Shown here in pieces: positions 42,147 through 50,755 of a stretch of 64,000 bases of DNA. The stretch's first letter is position 1, and each line of letters opens with the position of its first letter. Both the position numbers and the translations under genes were made by a program. The stretch covers positions 1 through 64,000 of the forward strand of contig CAXTJQ010000012.1 in the NCBI GenBank assembly GCA_964244725.1, given 5' to 3'. Under the pieces are notes generated by a model, which saw nothing but the letters and a program-made list of their open reading frames with translations, was not told the DNA's origin and made no database searches. Source of the stretch: Kumtagia sp964244725. GTDB taxonomy: Bacteria > Pseudomonadota > Alphaproteobacteria > Rhizobiales > Rhizobiaceae.

Positions 42147-43991
42147 TCAGACCCCGACGCGCTGCTTCTTGCGGCCCTCGACCTGGTCGCCGAACGCCGT
42201 CCGCACCTCGGCGCGGTCGCTGACCTCCGGGACGCCGACATCCCACCAGGCATCGCCCGGAGTCCAGGCATAGGCGTCCGAGACGATGCTGATCACCGTA
42301 GTGCGGTCCGTCGTCTTGGCCCAATCCAGCGCCGCGCCGAGATCGGCGAGGCCGTCGACATGCCGCGACAGCGCGCCCATCGATTCGGCGTGCTTGGCGA
42401 AATCGACGGAGAACGGCTCCTTCACCTTGCAGTCGGCGATCTGGTTGTTGAACGACGCGCCGCCCTTGCCGTTCTGCAGCCGGTTGATGACGGCGTAGCC
42501 GCCATTGTCGCAGACGATCAGGATGATCTTGTGGCCCGAAAGCACGGTCGAATAGATGTCCGAATTCATCATCAGATACGTGCCGTCGCCGACCATGACG
42601 ATCGGCGTGCGCGTCGGATCGGCCATCGCCGCGCCCCAACCGGCCGAAATCTCGTAGCCCATGCAGGAGAAGCCGAACTCGCAGTCGAAGGTGTTCGGCG
42701 TCTTGACCCGCCAGTTCTTGACCAGTTCGCCCGGCAGGCCGCCGGCCGCCGTGATGATCAGGTCGCGCTCGCCGGCGTGCGCGTGCACCACGCCGACGAC
42801 CTGCGCATAGGTCGGGACCGGCGCGTTGGTCGGCTTCTGGAAGCCGTCGAGCAGGGCATCCCACTTGGCGAATTCCCGCTTGCCCTTGGCCAGCCAGGCG
42901 GCGTCGACTTTCCAGCCGCCAAGCGCGGCGTCGAGTTCGGCCACGGTTTCGCGCACATCAGAGGTCAGCGCGAGCGCGCGATGCTTGGTGGCGTCGTGAC
43001 GCGCCGCATTGATGGACACGAATTTCGCGTCGGGCGCAAAGCAGGTCCACGAGCCGGTGACGAAGTCCATCAGCCGCGTGCCGACGGCCACGATCACGTC
43101 CGCCTCCGACGCCAGCAGATTGGCCGAGGTCGAGCCGATGATGCCGATCGGCCCGATATGGGCGGGATGGTCGTGGACCACGGCGCCCTTGCCGGCAATG
43201 GTCTCGGAGATCGGAATGCCGTGCTTGCGCGCGAAATCGCCAAGCACGTCGCCCGCGCCGGAATACCGCACGCCGCCGCCCGAGATGATCAGCGGCCGCT
43301 TCGCCGATTTCAGCAGCACGACCGCCTGAGCCAACCGGTCGCGGTCGGCGCGCGGACGCGGGATGGCATGAACGGTGCGCTCGAAGAATGCCGCCGGATA
43401 GTCGGCGGCCATCGCCTGGACATCTTGAGGCAGGGCGAGGAAGGCCGGGCCGCAATCGGCGGGGTCGAGCAGGGTAGCGACCGCCTGCGGAAGCGAGGAG
43501 AGAATCTGCTCGGGATGCACGATGCGGTCCCAGTAGCGCGTCACCGCCCTGAAGGCGTCGTTGACGTTGACGGTCGGGTCGCCGAAATGCTCGACCTGCT
43601 GCATCACCGGGTCGGGCCGGCGGTTGGTGAAGGTATCGCCGCACAGCATGAGGATCGGCAGGCGGTTCGAATGCGCCACGCCCGCCGCCGTCATCATATT
43701 GAGCGCGCCCGGCCCGATCGACGTGCAGGCGACCATGATCTGTCGGCGCCGCATCGCCTTGGCGAAGCCGATCGCCGCCAGCGCCATCGACTGCTCGTTC
43801 TGGCCTCGCCATGTCGGCAGCGTGTCCTTCACGGCTTCCAGCGCTTCCGCCATGCAGGTGACGTTGCCGTGGCCGAAGATCGCGAATACGCCCGGAAACA
43901 GCATGACTTCCGCGCCGTCGACGATCGTGAACTGGTTGCACAGGTAGCGCACCACGGCCTGCGCCATGGTCAAGCGGGTCGTCTCGGCCAT
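42147..43991 (-). CDS. iolD: 3D-(3,5/4)-trihydroxycyclohexane-1,2-dione acylhydrolase
   Basis: A 614-residue thiamine-diphosphate enzyme that opens the ring of the dione in inositol catabolism. The N-terminal domain carries VMLFPGVFAIFGHGNV and the Glu-containing WRGQNEQSMALAAIGFA. The C-terminal cofactor motif is MVGDGTYLMMNSD. Length and order agree with IolD. GGGAGGAC lies about 10 bases before the ATG. The 233-base gap upstream, shared with the small transporter, is AT-rich near 44045-44075 and probably carries the promoter; no regulator site could be named. Confidence 0.95.
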   Translation of the reverse strand: MAETTRLTMAQAVVRYLCNQFTIVDGAEVMLFPGVFAIFGHGNVTCMAEALEAVKDTLPTWRGQNEQSMALAAIGFAKAMRRRQIMVACTSIGPGALNMMTAAGVAHSNRLPILMLCGDTFTNRRPDPVMQQVEHFGDPTVNVNDAFRAVTRYWDRIVHPEQILSSLPQAVATLLDPADCGPAFLALPQDVQAMAADYPAAFFERTVHAIPRPRADRDRLAQAVVLLKSAKRPLIISGGGVRYSGAGDVLGDFARKHGIPISETIAGKGAVVHDHPAHIGPIGIIGSTSANLLASEADVIVAVGTRLMDFVTGSWTCFAPDAKFVSINAARHDATKHRALALTSDVRETVAELDAALGGWKVDAAWLAKGKREFAKWDALLDGFQKPTNAPVPTYAQVVGVVHAHAGERDLIITAAGGLPGELVKNWRVKTPNTFDCEFGFSCMGYEISAGWGAAMADPTRTPIVMVGDGTYLMMNSDIYSTVLSGHKIILIVCDNGGYAVINRLQNGKGGASFNNQIADCKVKEPFSVDFAKHAESMGALSRHVDGLADLGAALDWAKTTDRTTVISIVSDAYAWTPGDAWWDVGVPEVSDRAEVRTAFGDQVEGRKKQRVGV

Positions 43992-44224
43992 CGTCCGTTG
44001 TCCTCCCGGGGATTTTTAGGGCCAGCCTCTTTGCGAAGCCGGCATTGTTAAAATGTCTATCGACAAAACGTCCCCGACGGCAATCCGTTTTGCAAAATGG
44101 CCGCCGGGCCGGGCGCCCCGTTCGTCCGGAAGCAGCCGGGCGGCCCGCGCGCGGCGTTGCGGAAAGCCGTCCGCCGATCTACAGCAGGATCGAAGGCGGG
44201 ACGCGTCCTCGCCGCGCAGGAGGC

Positions 44225-44677
44225 ATGTTGAACCGTATCTCGCTGATGCTGCTCGTGCTGGCCGCGGGCTTCGCTCAGCCGGTCCAGGGCATCCTGAACG
44301 GCCAGTTGGCGCAGCGTGGCGCGACCGCCGTCTGGGCAGCCGCCATATCGGCCGGCGTCAGCGCGGCGACGCTATCGCTGGCGGCGCTGCTCGTCTTCCA
44401 GATTCCCGTCCCGTCGCCGCGCCTTATCGCCGCAATGCCTGTGCTCGCCGTCGCGGGCGGGCTTATCGGGGCGTTTCTGCTCATTGCGCTGACGATGGCG
44501 GCCCCGCGGCTCGGCGCCACCGTGACCTATCTCCTGTTCATCGCCGCCATCGCGGTGAGTTCCGTCATGCTCGACCAGTTCGGCGCCTTCGGCTTGCCGC
44601 AGCAGGATGTCACCTTTCCGAGAATGATCGGCATCGCCATGATCGTCGGCGGGGTCGCCATCGTGCGCACGCTCTGA
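44225..44677 (+). CDS. Small DMT-superfamily membrane protein (DUF606/YdcZ-like)
   Basis: A 150-residue membrane protein with five hydrophobic segments, starting MLNRISLMLLVLAAGFAQPVQ. The pattern GILNGQLAQRGATAVWAA is that of DUF606/YdcZ half-size transporters of the drug/metabolite superfamily, which often work in pairs. The ATG is preceded by GCAGGAGG at 44215-44222. It is divergent from iolD, so a link to inositol transport is possible but unproven. No second DMT half is next to it. Confidence 0.85.
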   Translation: MLNRISLMLLVLAAGFAQPVQGILNGQLAQRGATAVWAAAISAGVSAATLSLAALLVFQIPVPSPRLIAAMPVLAVAGGLIGAFLLIALTMAAPRLGATVTYLLFIAAIAVSSVMLDQFGAFGLPQQDVTFPRMIGIAMIVGGVAIVRTL

Positions 44678-44757
44678 TCGCAGCGCGATTCAAGCGTCGC
44701 GTCGAAGCTCATTCGTCACGCCACGAAGCGTGCGGTGCGACCCGCGCGACAGTGCGC

Positions 44758-45183
44758 CTACTGCGCCGACGCCTTCCTCGGCCGCGCGTTCTTCTTGCCC
44801 GGCTTGCGCCCAAGTCCCAGCTTCTTGGCCAGCGCGGACCGCGCGGCGGCATAGTTTGGCGCGACCATCGGATAGTCCTGCGGCAGATCCCACTTTTCGC
44901 GATAGCTTTCCGCCGTCATCCCCATCGAACTCAAATGACGCCGCAGGGATTTGAAGCGTTTGCCGTCATCGAGACAGACGATGTAATCGGGCGTCACCGA
45001 TTTCTTCACGGCGATGGCAGGCTGTGGCTTTTCTTCAGGCGCGGCGGCGATGGGCGCCTGAAGTTCTTGCATCGCCACATTCACCTTCATGATCAGTGCC
45101 GCGAGTTGATCGGCCGGGACTGCATTCCTGCCGACATAGGCGCTGACGATGTCAACGGTGAGTTCTAGATGATCTTTGTTCAT
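44758..45183 (-). CDS. mucR: MucR/Ros-family transcriptional regulator
   Basis: A 141-residue regulator. The N-terminal helix LELTVDIVSAYVGRNAVP and the C-terminal DNA-binding region, with TPDYIVCLDDGKRFKSLRRHL and YPMVAPNYAAARSALAKKLGLGRK, are diagnostic of MucR, which controls exopolysaccharide and surface traits in Rhizobiales. The metal site is reduced: CLDD has a single Cys, and the usual second His after RRHL is missing, like the zinc-free Ml-type proteins. ATG 45183 gives the family N-terminus. A 9-bp inverted repeat covers the start codon. A basic Lys/Arg tail follows the domain. Confidence 0.93.
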   Translation of the reverse strand: MNKDHLELTVDIVSAYVGRNAVPADQLAALIMKVNVAMQELQAPIAAAPEEKPQPAIAVKKSVTPDYIVCLDDGKRFKSLRRHLSSMGMTAESYREKWDLPQDYPMVAPNYAAARSALAKKLGLGRKPGKKNARPRKASAQ

Positions 45184-45210
45184 ATTGCCCTCTTTCGCGC
45201 CGGCAATATG
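45181..45210 (-). promoter_or_regulatory. Inverted repeat over the mucR ribosome site and start codon
   Basis: On the minus strand CATATTGCC and GGCAATATG form a perfect 9-bp stem around a 12-base loop. The ATG that ends the second arm is the mucR start codon, and GAAAGAGGG, the probable ribosome site, lies between loop and stem. Folding would hide the start, so translational control or a MucR binding site at the operator is possible. Confidence 0.5.
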
Positions 45211-45251
45211 TTTATCCGCCAATGGTTTGACAAGCGGTCAAAGCGAAAAAA

Positions 45252-45267
45252 CATACATTGATGTATG
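45252..45267. promoter_or_regulatory. Palindrome CATACATTGATGTATG upstream of mucR
   Basis: A perfect 7-bp inverted repeat with a 2-base centre, followed by CAA. It lies about 70-85 bases upstream of the mucR start, next to a second imperfect palindrome TTTGAC/GTCAAA (about 45226-45242). The 10-mer ATGTATGCAA also occurs at 31353. A MucR autoregulatory site is the simplest reading; MucR binds AT-rich sequences with little strict consensus. Confidence 0.45.
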
Positions 45268-45374
45268 CAAACTGAATAATTTTTCCGACTCTCGACTGCA
45301 AGTCGCGCAACGCATCCCTTGGATGCCACGGTCAACGCGCGCACGGAACGGCAAGTCGGTTCGAGCCGCGGGGC

Positions 45375-45602
45375 TTAAAGGGAGTCGTCCGGTATGCCGC
45401 CCGTTCGTCGGAAAATAGATCGCACCGCGCTCGCGATCGAAACGAATCGCGGCGGGTCCTGGCCCAGCGCGCGGTAACCGGACGCGGTCAGGGAGAATTC
45501 GCGACCGGCGCTGGTGTCGCGCCGCGTGACGTACATCATGTTCAGGGCGTGAAGGACCGTGGCGGCCATGTCCTGCGACCACGCCACCTCCTGCGCCGGC
45601 AC
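45375..45602 (-). CDS. Small winged-helix-like protein, start uncertain
   Basis: The frame encodes MPAQEVAWSQDMAATVLHALNMMYVTRRDT, then GREFSLTASGYRALGQDP, which looks like a small helix-turn-helix protein with a wing. The GTG at 45602 gives 75 residues, but the same frame continues upstream with sensible residues (VIVSSELRQVLAILHEAGAR) for at least 25 codons without any ATG, GTG or TTG. A GAGGAG stands about 8 bases before an ATC at about 45668. Either a rare start or a lost start codon is possible. It diverges from htpG and lies 191 bases upstream of mucR. Confidence 0.45.
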   Translation of the reverse strand: MPAQEVAWSQDMAATVLHALNMMYVTRRDTSAGREFSLTASGYRALGQDPPRFVSIASAVRSIFRRTGGIPDDSL

Positions 45603-45838
45603 GTTGCGCGCGCCGGCTTCGTGGAGGATCGCCAGGACCTGGCGCAGTTCGCTCGAAACGATGACGCTCGCTCCTCGGCAATGACCGATCGCAGACCCCT
45701 CGGCCAGGCGATCGTGATACTCGTAACCGGCAAAGCCGATCGGCCCCCCAACGTTCCATCGCCGACGACGACACCTTGAAAACCGCGCCGAAGCCAGCCA
45801 TTTCGGGGCTATCCGGCACGATCCACCATGAGGTCACG

Positions 45839-47728
45839 ATGAACGACACGACGACGACGGAAAAGCGCAGTTTCGAGGCGGACGTTTCCCGGCTGCTGCA
45901 TATGATGGTGCACTCGGTCTATTCAGACAAGGACGTGTTCCTGCGCGAACTCGTCTCGAACGCCGCCGATGCCTGCGAGAAGCTGCGCTTCGAGGCGATC
46001 GCCGCGCCGGATCTGCTGGGCGAGGATCCCAAGGCCCGTATCGTCATCGCGCTCGATCCGGACGGCAAGACGGTATGCGTCGAGGACAACGGCATCGGCA
46101 TGAGCCGCGACGACATGATCGAGGCGCTGGGCACGATCGCCCGATCCGGCACGCGGGCCTTCATGGAGCGCGTGGAAGCGGCGAGCGGCAAGGAGGGCGC
46201 GCAACTCGTCGGGCAATTCGGCGTCGGCTTCTACTCGGCTTTCATGGTCGCCGACCGCGTCGAGGTGTTCACGCGCCGCGCGGGCGGCGGGGAGGCCTGG
46301 CTCTGGACCTCCGACGGCAAGGGCGAGTTCTCGATCGCGCCGGCCGCCGTCGGGGACGCGCCGGTTCGTGGCACCCGTGTGGTGCTGCATCTGATGGAGG
46401 ATGCGAAATCCTATGCCGAGCGCTACACGATCGAGCGCATGGTCAAGGCGCAGTCCGGCCATGTGCCGGTGCCGATCTCGATCGTCGAGAAGCCGGGCGA
46501 GGAGGCCAAGCAGGTCGCCGACGGCACGGCGCTGTGGACCCGGCCAAAGAGCGAGATTGGAAAGGACGAGTACACCGACTTCTACCGCGGCGTGGCCGGC
46601 CAGTATGACGAGCCCGTCATGACGGTGCATTTCCGCGCCGAAGGCCGTCACGAATATACCGCGCTCGCCTTCGTGCCGGGCAGCAAGCCGTTCGACCTGT
46701 TCGATCCGGACCGCAAGGGCCGCATGAAGCTTTACGTCAAGCGCGTCTTTATCACCGACGACGCCGAATTGCTGCCGCGCTACCTGCGCTTCGTGCGGGG
46801 CATCGTCGATTCGGCGGACCTGCCGCTCAACGTCTCGCGCGAAATGATCCAGGAAAGTCCGATCCTCGGCGCCATCCGCAAGGGCGTCACGGGCCGCGTG
46901 CTGACCGAATTGTCGAAGCTCGCCGACAGCGATGCCGAGGCTTTCGCAAAAATATGGGAGAATTTCGGCCCGGTGGTGAAGGAGGGGCTCTACGAGGATT
47001 TCGAGCGCCGCGAACAACTGCTCAAGCTGGCGCGTTTCAGGACCACGGCGTCGGCCGGCGCATGGCGCGGGCTGAAGGATTATGTCGGCGCGATGAAGGA
47101 AAGCCAGGCCGCCATCTACTACGCCGCCGGCGACGACCTCGCGCGGCTGGAAGCCTCGCCGCAAATCGAGGGATTTCGCGCCCGTGGCATCGAGGTGCTG
47201 CTGCTCAGCGACCCGGTCGACAGTTTCTGGGTCTCCAACGCGGCCGACTACGAGGGCAAGGCGTTCAAATCCGTCACCCAGGGCGTGGCCGAACTGGCGC
47301 AGGCGCCGCTGCTTGATGAACGACAGAAGCCTCCCGCGGAGGCCAGCCCGGCGGTCACCGATTTCCTCGCCATTGTAAAGACGACGCTCGGCGACGCCGT
47401 GGCCGATGTCCGCGCGTCCGAGCGGCTGACCGAAAGCGCGGTCTGCCTGGTGGCCCCTGAAACCGGGTTCGACCGCCAGTTCGAGAAGCTGCTGGCCGCC
47501 TCCGGCCGGCTCGACAGCGCGGCGAAGCCGATCCTAGAGGTCAATCCGAGCCATGCGCTGGTGATTTCGCTCGCCGGGCTCGGGGCCAACGACCATTCGT
47601 TCCGCGAGGACGCCGCGTGGCTTCTGCTCGACGAAGCGCGCATCCTCGACGGCGAGCGTCCCTCCGACGCCAAAGCCTTCTCGCAGCGGCTGGCCCGGGT
47701 GCTGTCGCGCGGGATCGGCGTTGCCTGA
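45839..47728 (+). CDS. htpG: Chaperone HtpG (Hsp90)
   Basis: A 629-residue bacterial Hsp90. The N-terminal ATPase begins RSFEADVSRLLHMMVHSVYSDK and has the nucleotide contacts VSNAADACEKLRF, CVEDNGIGMSRDDM and GQFGVGFYSAFMVADRV. The middle domain contains RGIVDSADLPLNVSREMIQE with its catalytic Arg, and a dimerisation domain follows. There is no C-terminal co-chaperone motif, as in all bacterial forms. ATG 45839 is chosen as the start of the conserved N-terminus; the frame is open 63 bases further upstream. It stabilises client proteins in an ATP-dependent cycle. Confidence 0.97.
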   Translation: MNDTTTTEKRSFEADVSRLLHMMVHSVYSDKDVFLRELVSNAADACEKLRFEAIAAPDLLGEDPKARIVIALDPDGKTVCVEDNGIGMSRDDMIEALGTIARSGTRAFMERVEAASGKEGAQLVGQFGVGFYSAFMVADRVEVFTRRAGGGEAWLWTSDGKGEFSIAPAAVGDAPVRGTRVVLHLMEDAKSYAERYTIERMVKAQSGHVPVPISIVEKPGEEAKQVADGTALWTRPKSEIGKDEYTDFYRGVAGQYDEPVMTVHFRAEGRHEYTALAFVPGSKPFDLFDPDRKGRMKLYVKRVFITDDAELLPRYLRFVRGIVDSADLPLNVSREMIQESPILGAIRKGVTGRVLTELSKLADSDAEAFAKIWENFGPVVKEGLYEDFERREQLLKLARFRTTASAGAWRGLKDYVGAMKESQAAIYYAAGDDLARLEASPQIEGFRARGIEVLLLSDPVDSFWVSNAADYEGKAFKSVTQGVAELAQAPLLDERQKPPAEASPAVTDFLAIVKTTLGDAVADVRASERLTESAVCLVAPETGFDRQFEKLLAASGRLDSAAKPILEVNPSHALVISLAGLGANDHSFREDAAWLLLDEARILDGERPSDAKAFSQRLARVLSRGIGVA

Positions 47729-47802
47729 CCCAAAGTTCGGCGGCGCGTTGCCATGCGCCGGCCAGTCGGTTACGCATCTGACATCCAAGCGCGGTGCCGT
47801 CG

Positions 47803-48576
47803 ATGTCCCAGCCTGAATCTCGCTTTGTCGACCTCAATTCCGACATGGGCGAGGGGTTCGGCGCCTACACGCTGGGCGACGACGCCGCGATCCTGCGGAT
47901 CGTGACGTCGGCCAATGTCGCCTGCGGCTTGCATGGCGGCGATCCGGAAATCATGGCGGCGACGTTTTCGCGCGCCAAGCAGCTTGGAGTTTGCGTCGGC
48001 GCGCATCCGGGCTTCGCCGATCTCTGGGGCTTCGGCCGCCGCGTCATTCCGCATTCGACGGGCGAGATCGAGCGGCTCGTCGCCTACCAGATCGGCGCGG
48101 CGCAGGCGCTTTCGGCCTATGCCGGCCACCCGATCACCTATGTCAAAGCGCATGGGGCGCTCGGCAATTTGACGCAAACGGACGCCGAGGCGGCGGGCGC
48201 GGTGTCGCGCGCGGTCAAGGCCGTCGATCCCGAACTCGCATGCCTGTGCATCGCGCTCGGCCATCAGGAAAGACTGGCGCGCGACATGGGCTTGCGCGTC
48301 GTCAGCGAGATCTTCGCCGACCGCGCCTATACAGAGGAGGGCCATCTGGTGTCGCGCAATCTGCCTGGCGCGGTGATCCACGATCCGGCGCAGGCGGCGG
48401 CCCGGGCGGTGCGCATGGTGCAAGGCGGCGGGATCGAGACGGCGTCGGGCAGGATGCTCGCCACCCCCGTCGGCTCGATCTGCGTCCACAGCGATACGCC
48501 GGCGGCCATCGCCATCGCGGCCGCCGTGCGCCAGGCGCTGGAGGCGGCGGGGATAGTCTTGAAGAGCTTCGCCTGA
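47803..48576 (+). CDS. pxpA: 5-oxoprolinase subunit A (LamB/YcsF family)
   Basis: A 257-residue LamB/YcsF protein. The start RFVDLNSDMGEGFGAYTLGDD and the patterns SANVACGLHGGDPEIM and VKAHGALGN are diagnostic. PxpA, with PxpB and PxpC, cleaves 5-oxoproline with ATP to give glutamate. ATG 47803 is preferred; a GTG three codons upstream is also possible. Its stop overlaps the next start (TGATG), beginning a tightly coupled row of six genes. In this genome type pxpA is placed with biotin-carboxylase genes instead of next to pxpBC. Confidence 0.94.
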   Translation: MSQPESRFVDLNSDMGEGFGAYTLGDDAAILRIVTSANVACGLHGGDPEIMAATFSRAKQLGVCVGAHPGFADLWGFGRRVIPHSTGEIERLVAYQIGAAQALSAYAGHPITYVKAHGALGNLTQTDAEAAGAVSRAVKAVDPELACLCIALGHQERLARDMGLRVVSEIFADRAYTEEGHLVSRNLPGAVIHDPAQAAARAVRMVQGGGIETASGRMLATPVGSICVHSDTPAAIAIAAAVRQALEAAGIVLKSFA

Positions 48577-49007
48577 TGGACGCCGCGTTCGTCGAGCGGC
48601 TGGTCGCGATCTTCGAGCGCTCGACGCTGGCGGAGCTGGAGTACCGCGAAGGCGGCGCGCGTATCCGGCTTTCCAGGTCGGCCGGTGTTTCCGGCGTCGC
48701 GGTGGACCATTCTGCGGAGACCGTGGTCGTTGCCAACGAGGGGCCACACGGGGCGGATGAGCCGGGGAACATCCTGGCAGCCGGGATCGCCGGCGCGTTC
48801 TTCCGTTCGCCCGCGCCGGGCGCGCCGCCTTTCGTTTCAATCGGCGACCGCGTGACGGAGGGCCAGACGCTCGGCATCCTCGAGGCGATGAAGACGCTTA
48901 ACCCGATCGAGGCCGATCGCCCGGGCCGCATCGCCGATATCCTGGCGCAGGACGGCGCGGAGGTGGAAGCCGGCGCGCCGCTGTTTCGCATCGACGGCGC
49001 GGCCTGA
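48576..49007 (+). CDS. accB: Biotin carboxyl carrier protein
   Basis: A 143-residue carrier. The biotin attachment motif is LEAMKTLNPIEAD, with the acceptor Lys at residue 106, and a hammerhead-like fold follows (ILAQDGAEVEAGAPLFRID). The N-terminal 70 residues are a short helical and linker region. It carries carboxyl groups from the biotin carboxylase encoded next. Position between pxpA and accC suggests that it serves an ATP-dependent carboxylation tied to oxoproline or an amide-containing substrate, rather than being the main acetyl-CoA carboxylase carrier. It overlaps both neighbours by one to four bases. Confidence 0.9.
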   Translation: MDAAFVERLVAIFERSTLAELEYREGGARIRLSRSAGVSGVAVDHSAETVVVANEGPHGADEPGNILAAGIAGAFFRSPAPGAPPFVSIGDRVTEGQTLGILEAMKTLNPIEADRPGRIADILAQDGAEVEAGAPLFRIDGAA

Positions 49008-50374
49008 TGTTCGACACGGTCCTGATCGCGAACCGCGGCGAGATCGCGCTGCGCATCCTGCGCGCCTGCCGCGATCTCGGGCTCGGGACCGTGGCGGTGC
49101 ATTCGGAGGCCGATGCCGAATTGCGCCACGTGCGATTGGCCGACCAGGCGCTTTGCATAGGCCCGGCGGCGGCTGCGAAGAGTTATCTCAACGTGCGCGA
49201 AATCCTGGTCGCAGCCCGGCTCACCGGGGCCGGCGCGATCCATCCAGGCTACGGCTTCCTGTCGGAAAACGCGGATTTCGCGGCCGCCGTCGAGGAAGCC
49301 GGCCTGACCTTCATCGGGCCGTCCTCGCGGGCTATCCGGCAAATGGGCGACAAGGTCGCCGCCAAGCGCGCGATGATCGCCGCCGGCGTGCCCTGCGTGC
49401 CCGGCTTGGTGGGCGCTTTGCCGGACGATTCGGTCGCGGTTGCGGCGCTCGCGGCCGACATGGGTTATCCGGTGATCGTCAAGGCGGCGGGCGGCGGCGG
49501 CGGGCGCGGGATGCGGGTCGTGCGCCAAGGCGAAGACCTCGACGCGGCCGTCGCCATGGCGCGAGCGGAGGCCGGCCGCGCCTTCGGCAACAGCGAGGTC
49601 TACATCGAGAAATTCCTCGAACGACCCCGCCATATCGAGTTTCAGGTGCTTGCCGACCAGCACGGCAACGCCGTTTGGCTCGGCGAGCGCGACTGCTCGA
49701 TGCAGCGGCGACGCCAGAAGATCATCGAGGAATCGCCCGCGCCGGGCATCGCGCGCGACGCCGTCGCGGCGATCGGCGATCGCTGCGCGCAGGCTTGCCT
49801 CGCCATCGGCTATACCGGGGCGGGGACGTTCGAATTCCTCCATGAGGACGGCGCGTTCTTCTTCATCGAGATGAACACGCGCATCCAGGTCGAGCATCCC
49901 GTCTCGGAAATGGTCACCGGCATCGACATCGTGCGCGAACAGATTCGCATTGCGCAGGGCGCGCAGCTGTCGTTTCGGCAGGAGGACGTCATGGTGTCGG
50001 GTCATGCGATCGAGTGCCGGATCAACGCCGAGGACGCCTTCACCTTCGCGCCGTCGCCCGGCCGGGTCGAGCAGTGGATCGCACCGGGCGGGCCGGGCAT
50101 CCGCGTCGAGTCGCATCTCTATGCCGGCTACACCGTGCCGCCGCACTACGATTCGCTCGTCGCCAAGCTGATCGCGCATGGCGCAAGCCGCGACGAGGCG
50201 ATCGCCCGGATGCGCGGCGCGCTGGCCGAGATCGCGATTTCGGGCGTCAAAAGCAATGCGCCGCTGCATCGACTGCTCATGGACGAGCCAGGATTCGTTC
50301 GAGGCGGCTGCGACATCCACCATCTCGAACGCCTGGTCGCGGGCGGCCTGACCGAACGGGCGGGGGCGGCATGA
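49007..50374 (+). CDS. accC: Biotin carboxylase
   Basis: A 455-residue ATP-grasp enzyme. The N-terminal LIANRGEIALRILRACRDLG, the glycine-rich loop AGGGGGRGMRVV near residue 160, the FLERPRHIEFQVLAD stretch and the active-site MNTRIQVEHPVSEM near residue 288 define biotin carboxylase. It carboxylates the biotin on the carrier at 48576. The ATG shares one base with the carrier stop codon. No carboxyltransferase subunit is adjacent, which is typical of pxp-linked copies and leaves the acceptor open. Confidence 0.93.
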   Translation: MFDTVLIANRGEIALRILRACRDLGLGTVAVHSEADAELRHVRLADQALCIGPAAAAKSYLNVREILVAARLTGAGAIHPGYGFLSENADFAAAVEEAGLTFIGPSSRAIRQMGDKVAAKRAMIAAGVPCVPGLVGALPDDSVAVAALAADMGYPVIVKAAGGGGGRGMRVVRQGEDLDAAVAMARAEAGRAFGNSEVYIEKFLERPRHIEFQVLADQHGNAVWLGERDCSMQRRRQKIIEESPAPGIARDAVAAIGDRCAQACLAIGYTGAGTFEFLHEDGAFFFIEMNTRIQVEHPVSEMVTGIDIVREQIRIAQGAQLSFRQEDVMVSGHAIECRINAEDAFTFAPSPGRVEQWIAPGGPGIRVESHLYAGYTVPPHYDSLVAKLIAHGASRDEAIARMRGALAEIAISGVKSNAPLHRLLMDEPGFVRGGCDIHHLERLVAGGLTERAGAA

Positions 50375-50751
50375 CGATCGAGGAGATCGAGGTCCTGGTG
50401 CGCCGGGCGCAGACTGCGGATGGGGGCCGGTTCGAGCACCGAAGCAGCGGCGCGCGGCTGATGCTGCGAAAGAACGATCGGGGCGAGACCGAAGCGCCGA
50501 CCGCGTCGACGCCGAGCCTCGCTCTGACGGCGCCCGCCGCCGGCGTGTTCCTCGCACGGCATCCGTCGTCGGCGCCGGGCGCTTTTTCCCCGTCCAGCCT
50601 CTCCAGCGGCGCCATCGCGGGATACCTCCAGGTCGGTCCATGCCTGCGGCCGGTCACCGCCGCTAGGGATTGCGTCGTCGTGCGAACACTGGCGGAGGAC
50701 GGCGCGCTGGTCGGTTTCGGAACGCCGCTTTTTCTCCTGGCCGCGGACTGA
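50371..50751 (+). CDS. Biotin-carrier-like protein lacking the biotinyl lysine
   Basis: A 126-residue protein that aligns with the carrier at 48576: an N-terminal IEEIEVLVRRAQ helix, FEHRSSGARLMLRKN, then LTAPAAGVFLARHPSSAPG and a C-terminal half ending LAEDGALVGFGTPLFLL. At the place of EAMK it has QVGP, so the biotin acceptor Lys is replaced by Pro90. It overlaps accC by ATGA. It may be a decayed paralogue or a structural stand-in that pairs with the true carrier. Translation coupling on both sides suggests it is still made. Confidence 0.75.
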   Translation: MTIEEIEVLVRRAQTADGGRFEHRSSGARLMLRKNDRGETEAPTASTPSLALTAPAAGVFLARHPSSAPGAFSPSSLSSGAIAGYLQVGPCLRPVTAARDCVVVRTLAEDGALVGFGTPLFLLAAD

Positions 50752-50755
50752 TCCG

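Noticed and set aside
45238..45849. 203-codon minus-strand frame between mucR and htpG
   Set aside because: Its sequence is Arg/Pro/Gly-rich and shifted relative to the frame that encodes the helix-turn-helix-like protein.
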